Positions 47,643-59,803 of a DNA stretch of 64,000 bases are shown in pieces. The stretch is from contig NMRA01000034.1 in NCBI GenBank assembly GCA_002633005.1, positions 1,077,766 to 1,141,765 of the forward strand, given 5' to 3'. Source of the DNA: Phoronis australis (Eukaryota > Phoronida > Phoronidae). The position numbers were made by a program, and so were the translations under genes. Within the stretch, counting starts at the first letter, position 1. The number at the start of each line of letters is the position of its first letter. The notes under the pieces were generated by a model, which ran no database searches, had not been told where the DNA came from, and saw nothing but the letters and a program-made list of their open reading frames with translations.

Positions 47643-50058
47643 AATCAATGACGAGAGTAGTCTATCTCACATTCTTCTCAAAAGATGTACAGGCTACAAA
47701 AGGTAATATTTTACAGTTTAACATAACCCATAGAAAGCATTATCACTGGATATACTGTTTCAAGAATAACATACAATGCTGTAAGAGCCACAGCACATCT
47801 TTGAATAATCAGACTATGTGTAAAATGAGAATGTGACCCTAAAATGGAGAATCCAAATTATACCAACTAGTACAAATTTATCTATAATTCTGTGGCATCC
47901 ACAGGCAACGTAGGCAACACATGGCCCCCCGGCTGGCTATACAGAGCTACAACACTCCCCAGTGGTCTCTGTGTTACTATCGCCGTGTGCATTTTAAATG
48001 GGTGGTAGCCAAACTCCACTCATCGAATAAGACGGTTTCACCTCGTCAAAATACACTTTGTACTTAAAACTGCGACCTGAAATTAGAAATGTGAGCTGAA
48101 ATTTTGGCCAGCTTGCACCAAGTCGCAATTGACCAATCGCCAGGACTTTGAGTGACGGCTTAACTGACCATTTAGAACTCATCATTCTTGACACACCTTC
48201 GTTTCCAAGCCGTCATTTTACCCTACAAACAACCCGTTGCCGAGTAAAACTTATTGTTTTTAGTCGACATTACGCAAGGGGCGGAGCTTGCGATAGGTCA
48301 ATATGCGACCAGGCGTTTCTATGGTAAGTCGAGTTTTTACTATTCTCGGGAGATACCTGGCAAATATCAAGCAACTCGTGTGAATCTCACCGTTATTTGG
48401 TTGTTGCCAAATCAAGTTCAAAAGAACAATAGCAAAGAACAGCCCTCCTGATGACTTGTAAACATTTCACGTGAACATGGGATAATGCAGAATCGACCTT
48501 TGACACATTTCATTGGCCTGGGAATATTCTCAGATTTTTTGCAAATTTCCGGATGCGCCAAAGAAAGTTTCCGGCCACAGGATAACGTGATAAAACATCA
48601 CAAAGCAGGGGTGTTTCAACTAATTCTTAAACGATCAACTTAAAAAACTTAGTGATGGAAAACATATATATTTTTCATGTAAGATGTCCTTATTATCAAT
48701 GGGATTGTTTGTTCATAAACAAACAGGCGTGATTTCGTGTAATTGACTACATCGTCTGCAGAATTATGCATGTTTCAAGTGTTATTCCCTGTATCAGCTG
48801 CGTACACCTGTGGCATACATGGCGTTGTAATCGCCTATAGGTGGTGAAATTGCCTAAATTCTTGCCGCAACAGTGCTCAACTTAAATACTAAGCAGTATC
48901 AGCTTAAGAACTAAGTGATATCTCACTCAGTCTCAACCTGCCTGAGAACACTGAGCAGCTGCAATACTCTTTAGCAACAGGTGTCAGAACATACAACATA
49001 GCAAAACGCGCCTTCCATTAGAATATTAATTCAATCCTGTTGCCATCCACTACAACGCTTCTCACTACAAAAACTACCGTCCATGTATAAGTGAAACTAA
49101 AATGTTTGGCCTCACATCATTGACAACTGAACATGTCCAGGAGTCAGGGCTTAGAATCTACCACGGTAGATTACTGTAAGACGTAAAACGTCTAAAACCA
49201 TGAACTCCTGACAAGACAAGACAAGAGCAAAGTAAAAAGGAAACTTTTTCTCTGTTGAGCAGTAAAGTGGTTGTCACGACAATAAGAAATGTGAGCTATT
49301 GTACAAACCTATGCAACATCTACCTTCAATTTGTAAGATGAGCCGTAAATGATCCATTCACTGCAGCAGTCCTTTCGTAGACTTTCCAAGACTGCGCCCA
49401 CTATTCACACATATGCTTGTCTACAACAGATAGTACGGGACTGCCCATTGGTTTATACCACCCAACTTGCCCATTGTTTTCGATTTTCAACAAATCCGGA
49501 AGCAGTAGATCTAACATTCAAAAACAAAAGTGTTGAAGCAATTTTGAACACCTGTAACCAAGCGGCATCATTTTTCCACTTAATATTAATTGACAAGATT
49601 GGTTTGTGACGTGTTTGCGTTAAAATGCTGAAACACAAGGTGAGAATATAATGAAACAAATATTCAGAAAACGCCATCTATCGGAGACCATGAAACAACA
49701 GCAGCCAGTGAAATAGTTGCACTCGGCACCTGTTAACTTTTCATTCAGACCACTTATCGTTACAGTACTAGCCTCATTTCGTTCCTTACAATTACAACTG
49801 ATTTTAATGCTTGCAAAAAACCGATACTTCAGACCAGAGAGTCACAAGCCTGGTTATGACTCGAATTCCAGAAAAGTGTTTCCTTGTACACTACAGTTTC
49901 TATTAGCAAACGATTCGTTTAATCGGAACATAGTTTGTGGCGGCTCTAACTTTCACTTTATCCATATCAGTGGAATGCTTCACCTCAAAATGGATATTAT
50001 GGTGAGGTAGTAGCCTTTGGGCTCATCATCCGGGGCGGGGTCACTCATATTGACAAGG

Positions 50059-50377
50059 TGTCGCAGGCGTGAACCAAAAATTGCAGGAAGGTGGTGTTTT
50101 TCATTCAGTAAGTTTGTGTCACCCGAGTGGGGTCCAATAGGCCCCTAAATTTCCAGTTCATCCCCACAAAAGGCCCACAGCATTGGCCTTAGCCCAGCAA
50201 AAAGCGCACTGGCCGACTTCCTATCCCCGCAAAAGGGGGTGGTAATAAGCAATCCTGGCACCTGAAATGAAGGGGTCTCTCCGCAGCAATTTTTGGTACA
50301 CTCCGCCAGTGGGGGCACCTTCACGAGTGACCCCCCTAGGAGGCTTATTGATTCAAGACACCACTTAGCATGGCCCC
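50059..50377. repeat. 0.32-kb direct duplication, copy A
   Basis: Matches 50379-50694, with a single N at 50378 between them. Each copy has accaaaaattgc near the left and gcaatttttggt near the right, a 12-base inverted pair that may mark a small mobile element inside. Confidence 0.93.
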
Positions 50378-50378
50378 N

Positions 50379-50694
50379 TGTCGCAGGCGTGAACCAAAAA
50401 TTGCAGGAAGGTGGTGTTTTTTCAGTAAGTTTGTGTCACCCGAGTGGGGTCCAATAGGCCCCTAAATTTCCAGTTCATCCCCACAAAAGGCCCACAGCAT
50501 TGGCCTTAGCCCAGCAAAAAGCGCACTGGCCGACTTCCTATCCCCGCAAAAGGGGGTGGTAATAAGCAATCCTGGCACCTGAAATGAAGGGGTCTCTCCG
50601 CAGCAATTTTTGGTACACTCCGCCAGTGGGGGCACCTTCACGAGTGACCCCCCTAGGAGGCTTATTGATTCAAGACACCACTTAGCATGGCCCC
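50379..50694. repeat. 0.32-kb direct duplication, copy B
   Basis: Second copy of 50059-50377. The only visible difference is a few missing bases in the ttttcattcag stretch. Confidence 0.93.
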
Positions 50695-50710
50695 CTGCTC
50701 ATTGCAAAAA

Positions 50711-50804
50711 TGGGTAATAGTCACTTTCAGGTGTACCGGATTTCGAGAACCAGGGAGAAAACAGGTTCTCGGCAACACCCAGCCGTAAGTGACTATATTA
50801 CCCA
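50711..50804. mobile_element. 94-bp palindromic MITE-like hairpin
   Basis: Outer arms tgggtaatagtcactt and agtgactatattaccca, inner arms cgagaacc and ggttctcg. A few bulges lie between. Similar in size and plan to 44248-44350. Confidence 0.7.
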
Positions 50805-51754
50805 TAAATGACCTCTCCTGCTCGACAGTATTTCAAATTCACATTTGGCTCATTGAAAATTTCTGGCTATACATACCCGTGGTCACCATCAATGGATTTG
50901 GCAGCCACTTCCTGATCAGCACATAATTCTTTGCTACCTGACCACCACTTTATCATACACAGACAGCATGCCCATCAACAAATTTACACTACTAGTAGCC
51001 AACTTTTTATCAAACATTTTGACCCACACCCACAAAAACGTTTCCTGCATGTACATGAATCTCATCAGAATTTCAAGAAAAATTTGGAGCACCGTACTTA
51101 CAGCGTATTAGCAATTAAGTCTTCTACTTGCCTTTACAATTTATGTTGAACATACTGACTGACAAGACTATCCAGTCAACTTGTTCTTGAGAACAGTTGA
51201 ACCATGTCACAGTGAACCCTTCCTGATGTTTCTAACATGTCCTTGTAACCAAACAAAATACTTTTCATGCAACAGCTTGCAAGTCACTAGCTGGGGAATG
51301 GAACAATAAAAGGGCAAAATTTATCAACGGTTTTACAGACGACAATTGTAGCTCAGACGGTCCTAGGAATATCATTGTGAACGCGATGGTGCATAGCGAT
51401 ACAATTGCTGAAAGCTTAATTTTCCAGGTTCTAACTTAACAACCAATCAACCACCCCCACTAGCCCTGACAACGAAGTGAGAATGAGCAAAATGCAACGT
51501 AAGCTAAAACTATCTTAACCAAGACCGGACTTACAACCTTTGATAAAACAGGCCCCAGATTCACAGATAAAACGTAGTTTGACTGTAACATACTGGTGAC
51601 AGAAAGTGCTGTGGCACATGAATGAGACAACACTCTTTGAATTAATCTGTATTGTCATTCATAACATGTTCAACAGTAAAGAAGAGCCTTGTACATCAAT
51701 GACAACTTTCAAACAAAATCTCTAGCTGTTCTGCGAGCACAACTACAGCAAATG

Positions 51755-54010
51755 TCATTCAAACCATTTTGATTTTACATTTTTCAGTTCATTCTTTTTA
51801 GACATGGCTCCCATCAACCTTTGTTTGTGTTTGTTCACTAAAGAGTCAAAACTGTCCGTTTTTTCAGACCGGCGTTGCCTTTTACTTCTACTCTGTGAAG
51901 ATTTGACAGATTTCCTCTTGGGAGCTTTCGTCTTCTTCGCATCATTTACTTGCTGAGACTGAGGCCTGGGTTTGTGTCGCACTTTGGGACCCCAATGACT
52001 TGGAAGTCCTTTAGGCAGCTTTGTACCACCTGCAGTACGAGGAACCGCAGACTGCAGAGGAAACTTATCATCTTTTTGCTTTGTCTTCACTTTTGGTTTC
52101 TCACCGACTCGGTCTTTCCCAAATCGAGTTTGCTTAGTACGAATTCGCTCTAAACGCTTAGCTTTCAGCTGGAGAGCAGCTTTGTTTTCCAGGGAAAATT
52201 CCACAATCAAACGTTTATTCTCTCCAAAAAGTGACGGATCATTATTTGTTTTCCGCAAGGCTTGTAAGGCATGTTTGTGATCGGAAAACTCAACAAAGGC
52301 AAATCCCTTGGATTTTCCAATACCTTCAGAGTTCACCCGATTAAGGTCGCGCATAACTCGGCATTCAGTTATTTTGGCCGTATTGTCACTAACGGCTTTA
52401 CGAAACAGAGTCCTCAACTCATTGTCACTGACTGTGGCGGGAATGTTTCTCACACAAAGCCTTGTGGGAGAAACAAAAACCAATGGGTTTTTCAGTTTCT
52501 GCCGTTTCATTTGCTCAACTTTCATGCGTTTATCTAAGTCAACTTTTGACAAGCCTTCAGCCTCTTTCGTTCCAGGTCGAATCATCCCTTCCCGTACCAA
52601 GAACAGGTTTCGGTTATCTTTAGGTTGTTTTTCTTTTTTCTCCTTTCGCAAGTTGTCTGCCTCTTCTCGACTAACAGCGCGGGAGACATAAAGTTGTCGA
52701 TTGTCAAGATAAAACTTGTCACTAAAAGACTCATCCTTTGCCTTTTCCAAACAACTGTCAGCATCTGCTTTCTCAACATATTTAACAAATGCCATTCCCT
52801 TTGAATGCTCTGTACTGGAATCAGTAACAAGCCGGCAAAATGTGATGTTGCCAAATTCTGAGAAAAGATTTTCTATATCTTCTTCCTCAGTGTCAAAGGA
52901 CAAATTTCTGATAAATACAGTTTTTCCTTCACCAACATCCGATTTAACTTTCAGCTTAACATTTTTGTTGCTTTTCAACATAGTCTCATCCCCACTATCA
53001 ATGCTCATATCGTCCCTATCTTCATCACTGGTGTCAAAGTCATCATCACTATGTTCTTTGTCATCACCATCTTCCTCATCATCATCTTCCTCATCATCAT
53101 CATCATCTTCCTCATCATCATCATTCTCTTTCTCAATGTCATCATCGTCATCATCATCATCTACTTTGCTCTTACGAACCTTTTTGGTTTTCGAATCAAG
53201 TGTCTTATTTTTTGCTTCTTTTTCAAGCTCGTCATTTTTGACAGCATCGTTGTTGCCATCATCACTGTCACTATCGTTGTCATCATGACTACGAATTGCA
53301 TCCTTGTGAACTTCGCCTCCTTTTTGTTGGGAAACGTACCGAACTTTGGGCAAGGCCCAATCAACGGCAACAACTCGACCTTTGATTTCCTTCCCATTCA
53401 TCTTGTGCAATGCAATGTTCGCAAAGTTCATATCAGTGAAATGTACAAAACCAAACCCCAACATTTTACCATCGGCTTTTTTGGGAATCTTCACTTCCTT
53501 AATTTTGCCAAATTTTTTAAATGCCCTATGTAAGTCCTCATTTGTGCATTTAAAGGATAGATTTCGCACAATGAGTTTGCTTTTCCATTCTGCAGTCAAT
53601 TTTTGGTCACCTTGTTTTTTCTCATTCACACGACTACTGTTGGCTGGAGAAATTATAAGATTCTCTCCAGATTTTTTAGTATCACCAACTCCAATGTTCG
53701 TATTTACGCTTTCAGTACTTTTTGGTTTTGAATTTTTAACTTTTTTACGAGCAAAATCGATGAGCAATTTCCTGCCGTCAATTTTGAACTCCTGTTCCTT
53801 GGCTTTCTCAGCATCCACCCGAACAGAAAATGTCACGTAACCAAAGCCTTTGCCTTTTCCTGAACTTTTATCTTTCACAACAAAACAATGCTTCAGTGGT
53901 CCAATGTCACCAAATATATGTTCTAGTTCTGAGTCAGTGGCAGAATAAGGTACATTTCCAACAAACAAAGTTTTTGAAGACATATCACCGCTCCCCACGT
54001 TAGTCGCCAT
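51755..54010 (-). CDS. RBM28: RBM28-like nucleolar RNA-binding protein (Nop4 family), single exon
   Basis: 751 codons. Four RRMs: about 13-88 (TLFVGNVPYS, GKGFGYVTF), 144-220 (KLIVRNLSFK, LGFGFVHF), 363-446 (TVFIRNLSFD, KGMAFVKY) and 516-606 (RLCVRNIPAT, KGFAFVEF). An acidic Asp/Glu tract spans about 284-340, and the tail from about 615 is very basic. This order, the acidic insert between RRM2 and RRM3, and the length match human RBM28 and yeast Nop4, factors for 60S ribosomal subunit assembly in the nucleolus. The start is the ATG at 54010 (A at -3, G at +4), just before RRM1. The frame stays open upstream with in-frame ATGs at 54088, 54076 and 54049, but that part looks like leader. The coding sequence lacks introns, unlike vertebrate RBM28. 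No frameshift or stop, so it appears functional. Confidence 0.95.
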   Translation of the reverse strand: MATNVGSGDMSSKTLFVGNVPYSATDSELEHIFGDIGPLKHCFVVKDKSSGKGKGFGYVTFSVRVDAEKAKEQEFKIDGRKLLIDFARKKVKNSKPKSTESVNTNIGVGDTKKSGENLIISPANSSRVNEKKQGDQKLTAEWKSKLIVRNLSFKCTNEDLHRAFKKFGKIKEVKIPKKADGKMLGFGFVHFTDMNFANIALHKMNGKEIKGRVVAVDWALPKVRYVSQQKGGEVHKDAIRSHDDNDSDSDDGNNDAVKNDELEKEAKNKTLDSKTKKVRKSKVDDDDDDDDIEKENDDDEEDDDDDEEDDDEEDGDDKEHSDDDFDTSDEDRDDMSIDSGDETMLKSNKNVKLKVKSDVGEGKTVFIRNLSFDTEEEDIENLFSEFGNITFCRLVTDSSTEHSKGMAFVKYVEKADADSCLEKAKDESFSDKFYLDNRQLYVSRAVSREEADNLRKEKKEKQPKDNRNLFLVREGMIRPGTKEAEGLSKVDLDKRMKVEQMKRQKLKNPLVFVSPTRLCVRNIPATVSDNELRTLFRKAVSDNTAKITECRVMRDLNRVNSEGIGKSKGFAFVEFSDHKHALQALRKTNNDPSLFGENKRLIVEFSLENKAALQLKAKRLERIRTKQTRFGKDRVGEKPKVKTKQKDDKFPLQSAVPRTAGGTKLPKGLPSHWGPKVRHKPRPQSQQVNDAKKTKAPKRKSVKSSQSRSKRQRRSEKTDSFDSLVNKHKQRLMGAMSKKNELKNVKSKWFE

Positions 54011-54121
54011 GCTTGTTTGTGTATTTCCGGTTGAAATGACTTCTCGCATACTCACCAGATGGCAGCTAATGTTCATAGGACCGTGCATGTGCGCTTCAGA
54101 ACTCGCTGCCGCAAACCGATG

Positions 54122-54127
54122 CACGTG
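54122..54127. promoter_or_regulatory. E-box CACGTG upstream of RBM28
   Basis: Lies 112 bases upstream of the RBM28 ATG; a second one is at 54211. MYC/MAX-type factors bind CACGTG and drive ribosome-biogenesis genes in animals. The link here is inference. Confidence 0.35.
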
Positions 54128-54210
54128 GAAATATAGGAGAGCTGGTGGAAAGACCACTTTTATGAATTTTCGAAGACTCCGGCTCTGTGTTCCTATCGGC
54201 TGGAAACTGG

Positions 54211-54216
54211 CACGTG
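54211..54216. promoter_or_regulatory. E-box CACGTG upstream of RBM28 (second)
   Basis: About 200 bases upstream of the RBM28 ATG and 89 bases from the first CACGTG. Confidence 0.35.
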
Positions 54217-55127
54217 CACCGCAATAATTTGCCGGTCCGGATCAGTGACATCAGTAGGCCTAATGATTCCGCGGCCCCATTAGACGCAATGAAGATTAAG
54301 TTAATCATTCATATGTCTTATATCTTGAAAAAGTCGAGAACAATGAGCTAAAGTAAGGCACAGCTTTTTTGCAAAGCGCGATAATTCCGACTCGGACTGA
54401 GATTTTTAACTTCCCTTAATAGTAGTAGGAACGCAGTTTTATTAGGAAATGCAGTTATCCGAGTCAGTGCAGTGATTCTGCAGGGACCCGGTCTCTCTGG
54501 CAAGCAATTGGAGACATCCGTATTTCGTTTTTTCTAGGAAATGTTTATCACTTAATACAAAATTGAGAACCTCAGTGACAGGTAGCCAACATTTGCTGTC
54601 CTGATAGTCAGTGTTCTTGCCGCTCAGCGGAGTTGCCACACAACAGCTGGCTAAATCAAGCAACTCTCCCGCGTTTTAATTTTCACTCACTGCTATCGGA
54701 AAGGTATTGCATCCAGTGCTGTAGTGAGGCGTAGGCGCAGCTCAGAACCACCTACCATTAGCTCAAATTAGGCGGGTTTAGGCCGGGTGGGGGGCCCNTT
54801 TTAAAAAAAATGGAATTTGAGTGATGGTGAAAGCTGCTGAGATGTCAATTTTAATCGAAGCTTTTGTGAATCACTCAGAAACTCATAATTCTAGTTGTCA
54901 AACCTTAACTTAAAAGACGATTTCCAAAGCAATCGCGTCATTATTGCCAACACAAAAAACGGATTTGGTCTTTTGGGCAATTGAAGACTATTTTAAATAC
55001 AACAAATTTGTTACGAACTGATTGCACAAAAAACATACAATAAGCATTACAAAAAGGAGTTTTCGCGCGCAAACGCTGTGGACCATAAATAAGTAGGTCT
55101 CTTAGTAAAAACTTAGAGATAAATCGT

Positions 55128-55200
55128 GGTGGTGCAGGGGTAAAGCACGCGTGCTCTACTAGCAATGTCGTGAGTTCGAAACCGTAGTACCTGCAGTTGT
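55128..55200 (+). repeat. tRNA-like SINE head
   Basis: GTGGTGCAGGGGTAAAGC resembles an A box and GAGTTCGAAACC a B box, about 30 bases apart. The arms do not pair as in a functional tRNA. Confidence 0.45.
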
Positions 55201-55313
55201 TGCTGGTTGACACATTCTTTCTTTTTTTGCCTTTTTTCTTGGATAATACTTCGGGAATCAAGGAAAATGCTTGATTTTTAGAGGAAAAAGCAGAAAAATT
55301 TCCTGGGCGGGAG

Positions 55314-56722
55314 GGGGGCAAACCCCCTCCCGACCTCCCCCCATTCGGTGCTATGCACATCTACAATCGTGCTTGGACCGAATGTTTACAGACAAAATGT
55401 TGGGCCCCCCCTTGTGATATCCTAGATCCGCCACTGCAGCTAGAACGTAGCTAGAGCGCCCGCTACTCACCGGCGTACGGCCGTAGGCGCAGCCAACCCG
55501 CCATCTAAGTTACATATCTTAACGTAGCGCCTGCCCACAGGAAGTGACGGTATCTGAGTGGGGCATAGTCTTAGATAGCTTACAGCATCAATGCACTGCT
55601 TCGCTGACGACAACATTGTTGCCAAATATTCCAGGTAGGCGTGTGAGTACCTTATATCCTGGACATTGTAACTTGGAAAAAACGACTGGTTTGAGGAGGA
55701 TTCTGTAACTAAGCACTCTACGTTTGGGCAGGTCACAAGTATCTGGTATTTTACTAATTAACTTTGAAACTAAATGAAAAAGTAAGAACAGCTGCTCAGC
55801 TCAGGCATCAGTGCTTTTGTAACATCGTGTTTGTGTATTTCATGATAAAGAAACAGGTATGGTGTCATACCATAGACGGATAAAAAGGACCGAAGGGCAC
55901 CCAGGACACACCCCACGGGCGACTAAAAAATGCCGCCAGCATATCGTTCTGGGTGTTACGCGCCTATTTTCCTTTATAATTGTATTTAGGCCCCCCTTCG
56001 ATCAGTGACCGCTTGGCATGTACGTGGACTTTGCCTTCCTGTATATGTGGTTGGGGCCCCTTTCTGCTACATCTTAGATTCTCGCCACTGCAGACTCGAA
56101 GCAAGTGCCCACTCGTAAGTCAAAAATACGCCTATATTTGTGAGTCAGGTTTTGCGAATTCAATGCACTTTTAAAATTCAGTGCACAAGGTGATACGGTG
56201 GGCTTTGGGCGCCTACTTACCTCAAATTTTACCACTATAGCACTGATTGCATCACCAATTCACATCGAACACTAAGCAAGCATACATAGACCACAATAGC
56301 CGCACAAAAAGTGCAAGTCATACCAGCTTTGCGTGGTTTTGAAAATTGTTTGTTCCTTTGTATTCACGGAAGTTTTTCATTGCAAAGCTCATCTAAGCAA
56401 TCATCAACAATTAATGCCAGGTTACACGGACAAGACGACTGTAGGCGACTGAGTTGACCAGTAATTAGGGGAATTGCAACATATATGCAACGCACTAAAC
56501 GCTAGTCCTCCGTACGGTATCATAAACAGAGAAGTGTTGAAGATGATCATTTATAGAAAGTTTGAAACCTGATGAGACTTTCAACCTCTTGACGAGAATA
56601 CGATGAACACTCGTAAAGAAAGTACAATGCTCCACGACCAAATGAAGAACTTAGTGAACAAAGTACATGTAGATGATCTTAAACCATAATGTATTCTTTT
56701 GAATGAACCAATAAATACGTTA
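55314..56722. repeat. 1.4-kb direct duplication, copy A (left of the gap)
   Basis: Corresponds to 57025-58400, with more differences than the other pairs (for example an 18-base indel near 55556 and another in the 56350 region). It ends exactly at the N run with aaatacgtta, which is also where copy B ends. Confidence 0.9.
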
Positions 56723-57024
56723 NNNNNNNNNNNNNNNNNNNNNNNNNNNNNNNNNNNNNNNNNNNNNNNNNNNNNNNNNNNNNNNNNNNNNNNNNNNNNN
56801 NNNNNNNNNNNNNNNNNNNNNNNNNNNNNNNNNNNNNNNNNNNNNNNNNNNNNNNNNNNNNNNNNNNNNNNNNNNNNNNNNNNNNNNNNNNNNNNNNNNN
56901 NNNNNNNNNNNNNNNNNNNNNNNNNNNNNNNNNNNNNNNNNNNNNNNNNNNNNNNNNNNNNNNNNNNNNNNNNNNNNNNNNNNNNNNNNNNNNNNNNNNN
57001 NNNNNNNNNNNNNNNNNNNNNNNN
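56723..57024. other. assembly gap, 302 Ns
   Basis: Unsequenced. The flanking sequences are two copies of one segment, so the true gap may be zero or negative. Any reading frame across it is meaningless. Confidence 0.99.
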
Positions 57025-58400
57025 GGGGGCAAACCCCCTCCCGACCTCCCCCCATTCGGTGCTATGCACATCTACAATCGTGCTTGGACCGAATGTTTAC
57101 AGACAAAATGTTGGGCTCCCCCTTGTGATATCCTAGATCCGCCACTGCAGCTAGAACGTAGCTAGAGCGCCCGCTACTCACCGGCGTACGGCCGTAGGCG
57201 CAGCCAACCCGCCATCTAAGTTACATATCTTAACGTAGCGCCTGCCCACAGTAAGTGACGGTATCTGATAGCTTACAGCATCAATGCACTGCTTCGCTGA
57301 CGACAACATTGTTGCCAAATATTCCAGGTAGGCGTGTGAGTACCTTATATCCTGGACATTGTAACTTGGAAAAAACCGACAATGAAAAAGGTTTGAGGAG
57401 GATTCTGTAACTAAGCATTCTACGTTTGGGCAGGTCACAAGTATCTGGTATTTTACTAATTAACTTTGAAACTAAATGAAAAAGTAAGAACAGCTGCTCA
57501 GCTCAGGCATCAGTGCTTTTGTAACATCGTGTTTGTGTATTTCAAGATAAAGAAACAGGTATGGTGTCATACCATAGACGGATAAAAAGGACCGAAGGGC
57601 CCCCAGGACACACCCCACGGGCGACTAAAAAATGCCGCCAGCATATCGTTCTGGGTGTTACGCGCCTATTTTCCTTTATAATTGTATTTAGGCCCCCCTT
57701 CGATCAGTGACCGCTTGGCATGTACGTGGACTTTGCCTTCCTGTATATGTGGCTGGGGCCCCTTTCTGCTACATCTTAGATTCTCGCCACTGCAGACTCG
57801 AAGCAAGTGCCCACTCGTGAGTCAAAAATACGCCTATATTTGTGAGTCAGGTTTTGCGAATTCAATGCACTTTTAAAATTCAGTGCACAAGGTGATACGG
57901 TGGGCTTTGGGCGCCTACTTACCTCTAATTTACCACTACAGCACTGATTGCATCACCAATTCACATCGAACACTAAGCAAGCATACATAGACCACAATAG
58001 CCGCACAAAAAGTGCAAGTCATACCAGCTTTGCGTGGTTTTGAACATTGTTTGTTCATTGCAAAGCTCATCTAAGCAATCATCAACAATTAATGCCAGGT
58101 TACACAGACAAGACGACTGTAGGCGACTGAGTTGACCAGTAATTAGGGGCATTGCAACATATATGCAACGCACTAAACGCTAGTCCTCCGTACGGTATCA
58201 TAAACAGAGAAGTGTTGGAGATGATCAATTATAGAAAGTTTGAAACCTGATGAGACTTTCAACCTCTTGACGAGAATACGATGAACACTCGTAAAGAAAA
58301 TACAATGCTCCACGACCAAATGAAGAACTTAGTGAACAAAGTACATGTAGATGATCTTAAACCATATTGTATTCTTTTGAATGAACCAATAAATACGTTA
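57025..58400. repeat. 1.4-kb direct duplication, copy B (right of the gap)
   Basis: Begins at the gap with gggggcaaacccc (copy A 55314) and ends at aaatacgtta, after which new sequence starts. Confidence 0.9.
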
Positions 58401-59797
58401 TCACGAATAATCTCGGACAATTTTTAGGGATATCCCCAAACCCCGTGGGTGCCCCGTCTCTTGCGTTTCTCCGGTTGCCCGGGAATTGCTTATAATTGCT
58501 TTTTTATTAATTGTTTATTCTTTATTTCTGATCTACGGGAAATGAATTTGAACTCCCAGCGTTGTATTGATATGTGAGAATATTTTCGGAACATTTCGAC
58601 AAGTGGCATATGTTTAGTCTACAATGTATCAGGAAAACGCTACGATACCTGTCAGAGGTGAAAGAACGGAGAATGGTAAAAATTTATATAGAAATTGACC
58701 GAAAAATACAAAGTTGAAGAGAAATATTATTTTGGAGGATGTGTTGCGATGAGACAAAGAAATCACGTGATACAATTAAACCAATAGTGGGAGAACATAG
58801 GTCACTGACCCAAGAATCAAAACAATATGATAATGAGGACGAAGTAGTATAGCTTTCATAAAATAATTTAATGCTTAAATAATATTTATTTGCTCCCCAG
58901 GCCCCAGCCACCAGAAAGTGTACTGCCCGTGTTTTGCCACAGTACCAGGGGCCCCAGATCCTGGCCCGTTCAAAATATATCTTCAAAGCATCAGTGATCC
59001 GCCATAAAATGAACTTTCCCCAAACTGGACCACAATAAAATGAACATTGACCTTAGAGCCAGCGCAGATGGATACATGTGCGAGCTAAGTTGTTTGTCTT
59101 AAGTAAATCACTGCTGTGCTGATCAGCGACCAGCCTACTCAGTTTCTGTTTTCACACCTGAGTAGGTGTGACCCTGGAGCGCGAGTTGGTGACTATAGGA
59201 AGGGCGGCAATTGGTTTGTGCCCTCACCACCAATTTTTTACTTTCCTACGGCCCTGGTCGCTTAACTCCACACATTGAAACCAACGTCATCCTGACCACT
59301 GGCGTAGCCCACGTTAATGGGTACAACCGGGGTCCCACCTGCTCAATTCAAAGGAGCCTTACTTCAGCGCCAGCACGGACACGAGCTTGCACTGGGTGCC
59401 TTGGATTTTTTCAAGAAACAAGTACTACTTAGAGTGCGCAATTGAGTGTCCGAGTCAGCGGATAAAGCTTCGTATGTGAGCGCCTTAAATGAACAAGTAA
59501 AGCAAGAATCTCACGGCAGGCTCCACTGGCTGGTACTTAATTAGTCCCCTTACTGCTTCGGGAGAAAATTTGCTTGCGCTGGTTGATCGAGTAATTCGCT
59601 CGTAGACGATCACGAGACGATATTTCGAAGACAAAGAATACAGTAAGTAACGAACAAGAAATAAATATTTCCAAATGTCTGTATTAAAAAATGTAATTAT
59701 TATCGAAGTAACAAAAATACAAAGTGGGAAATAGTTAACCTGAAAATAAGGGAATGTACAGCATGAGGTACTCGAATATGAAAAAGAAAGTACAAAG

Positions 59798-59803
59798 TTT
59801 ATT
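59798..59803 (-). terminator. candidate polyadenylation signal (SLC23 gene)
   Basis: AATAAA on the minus strand, about 590 bases beyond the stop at 60387. First canonical hexamer I see in that direction. Confidence 0.3.

Larger units (their letters stand above)
47643..51754. other. region between the ARHGAP and RBM28 genes
   Basis: Should contain the ARHGAP 5' UTR and promoter and the RBM28 3' UTR, both on the minus strand. No further coding exon recognised. A tandem duplication with an N (50059-50694) and a hairpin element (50711-50804) occupy part of it. No clear AATAAA was seen on the minus strand just after the RBM28 stop. Confidence 0.5.

Noticed and set aside
52716-53288. 190-codon serine-rich open frame on the plus strand
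   Set aside because: It is the antisense of the Asp/Glu-rich tract of RBM28 (GAT/GAA repeats read as TCATC). No independent coding signal.
55128-55200. Functional tRNA gene
   Set aside because: A- and B-box-like motifs are present, but the acceptor, D and T arms do not pair; better explained as a SINE head.
56581-57136. Open frames of 110-160 codons spanning the N run
   Set aside because: They exist only because unknown bases contain no stops.
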